DNA of 64,000 nt, from NCBI GenBank assembly GCA_934162285.1, contig CAKPHY010000003.1, positions 9,245 through 73,244 of the forward strand. The letters are read 5' to 3'. This document shows, in pieces, positions 62,084 to 64,000 of the stretch; position 1 is the stretch's first letter; every line of letters starts with the position of its first letter. The translations under genes were made by a program, and so were the position numbers. The notes under the pieces are model-generated. The model searched no databases. It saw only the letters and a list, made by a program, of their open reading frames with translations, and was not told the DNA's origin. This DNA is from an uncultured Bacilli bacterium. Its GTDB lineage: Bacteria > Bacillota_I > Bacilli_A > RF39 > UBA660.

Positions 62084-62833
62084 ATGAAAAATAAATTGTT
62101 GAAATTACTAACTATAACATTCACTATTTTAATAGCATTTATTTATATCACTCCGACTATTACATATATTAAAAATAAAACGTTGGATTATAACCAAGAA
62201 GTTTATCTTGGTGGTGATAATATTGTAATTGACTTTAAGACTGAAAGTGATAAAAACGCTATTACTGACGTTAATGAATATGCAACAATCGGAACACTTA
62301 CATATATTACTAAATCGGGGCAATACGGTGCTGTTGCTCATCAAATTAGCAATAAACGCATACTAAGTGGTAGTGTTTATTCGTCACCTGTTACTAGTGT
62401 TATTAAAAGTACTAAAAATGAAATAGGGGAGAAAAATGTTGATTTAGGTTATATTAGTAGTGTTGGTAATATAAGTATTGTTAATCAAAGTGGAATATAT
62501 GGTACATATACTAAAAATAATCAAAAAAAATTATATCAGGTAGGAATGCCTAAGGAAATTAAACTAGGAGATGCCTATATAGTTACAAATATTGAAAATG
62601 ATAAGGTTGAAAAGTTTCAGATCGAAATCATTAAAGTGTATTATTATAGAAGTACTCATAATATATACTTTAAAATAAAAGATCAAGAACTTTTAAATAA
62701 AACAGGTGGTATTATTAAAGGAATGAGTGGTTCACCTATAATTCAAAATGGCAAGATAATAGGGGCAATATCTCATGTTGAAGATAATGACACCTCTAAA
62801 GGGTATGGGTTATTTATAACCAATATGTTGTAG
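62084..62833 (+). CDS. SpoIVB-like S55 family serine protease without PDZ domain
   Basis: A 249-residue exported protein with an N-terminal membrane signal-anchor (about residues 7-30). The S55 protease triad is readable: His86 in YGAVAHQISN, Asp200 in KIKDQELLNKTGG, and Ser215 in IIKGMSGSPIIQNGKIIGAISHV; the Asp-Ser distance of 15 equals that of SpoIVB. SpoIVB proper is about 425 residues with an internal PDZ domain, which is absent here. In Bacillus SpoIVB is a forespore protease that activates SpoIVFB, but this gene has a vegetative-type promoter. A non-sporulation role is possible. Followed by an unrecognised gene at 62853. Confidence 0.85.
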   Translation: MKNKLLKLLTITFTILIAFIYITPTITYIKNKTLDYNQEVYLGGDNIVIDFKTESDKNAITDVNEYATIGTLTYITKSGQYGAVAHQISNKRILSGSVYSSPVTSVIKSTKNEIGEKNVDLGYISSVGNISIVNQSGIYGTYTKNNQKKLYQVGMPKEIKLGDAYIVTNIENDKVEKFQIEIIKVYYYRSTHNIYFKIKDQELLNKTGGIIKGMSGSPIIQNGKIIGAISHVEDNDTSKGYGLFITNML

Positions 62834-62852
62834 ATGGAAAGAAGGAATTTAA

Positions 62853-63380
62853 ATGTACAGAACAAAAACAGCTGATGGCGTTTTTACAGGAACAGCTAAA
62901 CCTGATTTAGCTACTTTAAATAAGTTAAATTATAAAACTTATGAAATGAACCAAAGATTTGGTGATTACTTTAAACCAGTATTGTTATATGGTAATGAAA
63001 AGACCTATATGTGTCCATTACTTTACTTATTTATCAATTCAAGAGCTAGAGAAATATTTATTAATAGCAATCTGAATAATTCAAATGCTGAATATATTAA
63101 ATTAATAAAAATATTAACAAATGAATCCTTAAGAAAAAGAGCATATGCGTATATTATTGCTAAAATTGGTAACGCTTTAGTATCATCAAATATTGAACAA
63201 CATGTATTTCATTCTATTTATTATGCTCCAGGTAACTTATCTAGAGACGGTCAAAGAATTGATTTCGTATTTAATCCTGGTGATAAAGCAATAAAAAAAG
63301 GCCCAAATACTAGAATTATTGATTTAACAGCTGATTATTATAAAGCATTAGAATATAAAAAAAGTTTACAAACTAAATAA
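62853..63380 (+). CDS. Uncharacterised protein, 175 residues
   Basis: Not recognised. A soluble, basic protein without signal peptide. The N-terminus MYRTKTADGVFTGTAKPDLATL is polar; the middle (about 50-115) looks helical; the end has RDGQRIDFVFNPGDKAIKKGPN, a beta-like Gly-rich segment. GAAGGAATT precedes the ATG, 19 bases after the SpoIVB-like gene, so the two are probably co-transcribed. No function is proposed. Confidence 0.7.
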   Translation: MYRTKTADGVFTGTAKPDLATLNKLNYKTYEMNQRFGDYFKPVLLYGNEKTYMCPLLYLFINSRAREIFINSNLNNSNAEYIKLIKILTNESLRKRAYAYIIAKIGNALVSSNIEQHVFHSIYYAPGNLSRDGQRIDFVFNPGDKAIKKGPNTRIIDLTADYYKALEYKKSLQTK

Positions 63381-63393
63381 ATTTTTATATAAT
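63365..63393 (+). promoter_or_regulatory. Promoter of mscL
   Basis: TTTACA (63365-63370), 17-nt spacer and TATAAT (63388-63393), overlapping the end of the preceding gene. Confidence 0.7.
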
Positions 63394-63408
63394 TAATATG
63401 GTGATGTT

Positions 63409-63858
63409 ATGAAAAAAATATTAAAAGAATTTAAAGAATTTATTTCCAGAGGTAACGTAATTGATCTTGCTGTTGGTGTTATCATGGGTTCAGCTTTTGG
63501 AAAAATTGTTTCTTCTTTAGTAAATGATATTTTAATGCCTTTAATTGGAGTTTTATTTGGAGGATTAGATTTTTCTAATTTAGTTCTTAAAATTAAAGAT
63601 TCTTCTATAAATTATGGCATGTTTATTCAAAATATTATTGATTTCTTAATAATGGCAGCTTGTGTATTTGTTTTAGTTAAAGTTGTAAATAAAATAGATA
63701 AGTTAACTCATTTAAAGAAAGAAGAATCAAAGAAAGAAGAAAAACCTAAAAAATCTGATGAAGTTATATTACTTGAAGAAATTAAAAATGAACTTGTTTT
63801 ATTAAATAATCCTGAAAAAAAGGTAAATAATAAAAATAACAAGAAAAAACAAAAATAA
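63409..63858 (+). CDS. mscL: Large-conductance mechanosensitive channel
   Basis: A 149-residue MscL: KEFKEFISRGNVIDLAVGVIMGSAFGKIVSSLVNDILMP is the N-terminal helix plus first membrane segment, and NIIDFLIMAACVFVLVKVVNKI the second. The cytoplasmic tail is longer and more Lys-rich than usual (VNNKNNKKKQK). The channel opens under membrane tension to release osmolytes. GGTGA-TGTT-ATG is the usual start layout here. Confidence 0.97.
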   Translation: MKKILKEFKEFISRGNVIDLAVGVIMGSAFGKIVSSLVNDILMPLIGVLFGGLDFSNLVLKIKDSSINYGMFIQNIIDFLIMAACVFVLVKVVNKIDKLTHLKKEESKKEEKPKKSDEVILLEEIKNELVLLNNPEKKVNNKNNKKKQK

Positions 63859-63862
63859 TTTT

Positions 63863-63887
63863 AAAAGCTATTTAATATAGCTTTTTA
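63863..63887 (+). terminator. Intrinsic terminator after mscL
   Basis: AAAAGCTAT pairs with ATAGCTTTT (9 bp) around TTAAT, with a short T run. Confidence 0.85.
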
Positions 63888-63895
63888 ATTTACAA

Positions 63896-63922
63896 AAAAA
63901 CACCGTTTAAAACGGTGTTTTT
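63896..63922 (+). terminator. Second terminator hairpin downstream of mscL (possibly bidirectional)
   Basis: AAAAACACCGTT pairs with AACGGTGTTTTT (12 bp) around a 3-nt loop, with A and T runs on either side; it may also stop transcription coming from the right. Confidence 0.85.
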
Positions 63923-63932
63923 ATTCAGAGTG

Positions 63933-63965
63933 TTGACAAACCCCTAGATTTTTTCTAGAGGTTTT
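63933..63965. other. TTGACA followed by a hairpin at the window edge
   Basis: TTGACA at 63933-63938 is followed by AAACCcCTAGA...TCTAGAGGTTT (63938-63964, one mismatch) and a T-rich stretch. It looks like an attenuator or terminator near the start of another unit lying beyond the window. No reading frame is visible in the last 36 bases. Confidence 0.4.
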
Positions 63966-64000
63966 CTTATGAACAAAATTTTTATGATATTTTTCAATAT

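Noticed and set aside
1..64000. CRISPR arrays, rRNA genes, tRNA genes, or insertion sequences
   Set aside because: No regularly spaced direct repeats, no rRNA-like GC-rich blocks, no cloverleaf with TTCGAATC-type T-loops, and no transposase gene was seen in reading both strands.

Overview
The window is very AT-rich, densely packed, almost entirely plus-strand DNA from a low-GC Gram-positive bacterium. Gene content (T-box-controlled pheST, HelD-type helicase, RNase J paralog, KhpA beside rpsP, DgkB-like lipid kinase, SpoIVB-like protease, CotE homolog) points to the Bacilli, probably an uncultured, gut-type, reduced-genome lineage. TGA is used as a stop by several genes, so the code is the standard bacterial one, not the Mycoplasma code. 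No tRNA, rRNA or CRISPR array was seen.

Layout. 1-2.2 kb: 3' end of rpoC. 2.2-6.6 kb: an unknown gene, then a phenylalanine T-box leader and pheS-pheT. 6.6-24 kb: mostly housekeeping (a surface beta-helix-like protein, HelD-like helicase, uvrA, a methyltransferase-like gene convergent with a YibE/F membrane protein, mutL, an rRNA methyltransferase, a tyrosine recombinase, an unusual double-length thymidine kinase, ppdK). 24-34.9 kb: accessory region, with a structured-leader HTH-like gene, a DIP1984-like gene, a truncated FtsX permease remnant, a three-gene TasA/SipW-type secreted protein operon, a membrane protein plus amidoligase pair, and a 1022-residue multidomain surface protein. 34.9-42.5 kb: cysteine desulfurase, pentapeptide protein, thioredoxin-like proteins and cation exchanger, then nusB-xseA-xseB, then two helical-repeat genes resembling eukaryotic organellar mTERF proteins. 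42.5-49.2 kb: a minimal sufC-sufD-sufS cluster, a small membrane protein, an RNase J homolog with degraded metal ligands, miaB and a candidate small RNA. 49.3-56.2 kb: a polar amino-acid ABC transporter followed by a complete arginine deiminase operon (arcA-argF-arcC-arcD), together a plausible arginine uptake and fermentation unit. 56.2-64 kb: cotE homolog, rpsP-khpA, lipid kinase-cysS, a U32 peptidase on the minus strand, the SpoIVB-like protease, an unknown gene and mscL.

Many genes share one layout: a -10 hexamer, a very short leader, the ribosome-binding core GGTGA, four to five bases, then the start codon. This was used to correct several starts, including GTG starts for mutL, the lipid kinase and the thymidine kinase. 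Intrinsic terminators close most transcription units. The most unusual items are the mTERF-like pair (exact 35-residue repeat period), the promoter-hairpin-terminator element after miaB, the TasA-like operon, the amidoligase pair, the internally duplicated thymidine kinase and the PDZ-less SpoIVB-like protease under a vegetative-type promoter. All family assignments come from reading motifs; no database search was possible.
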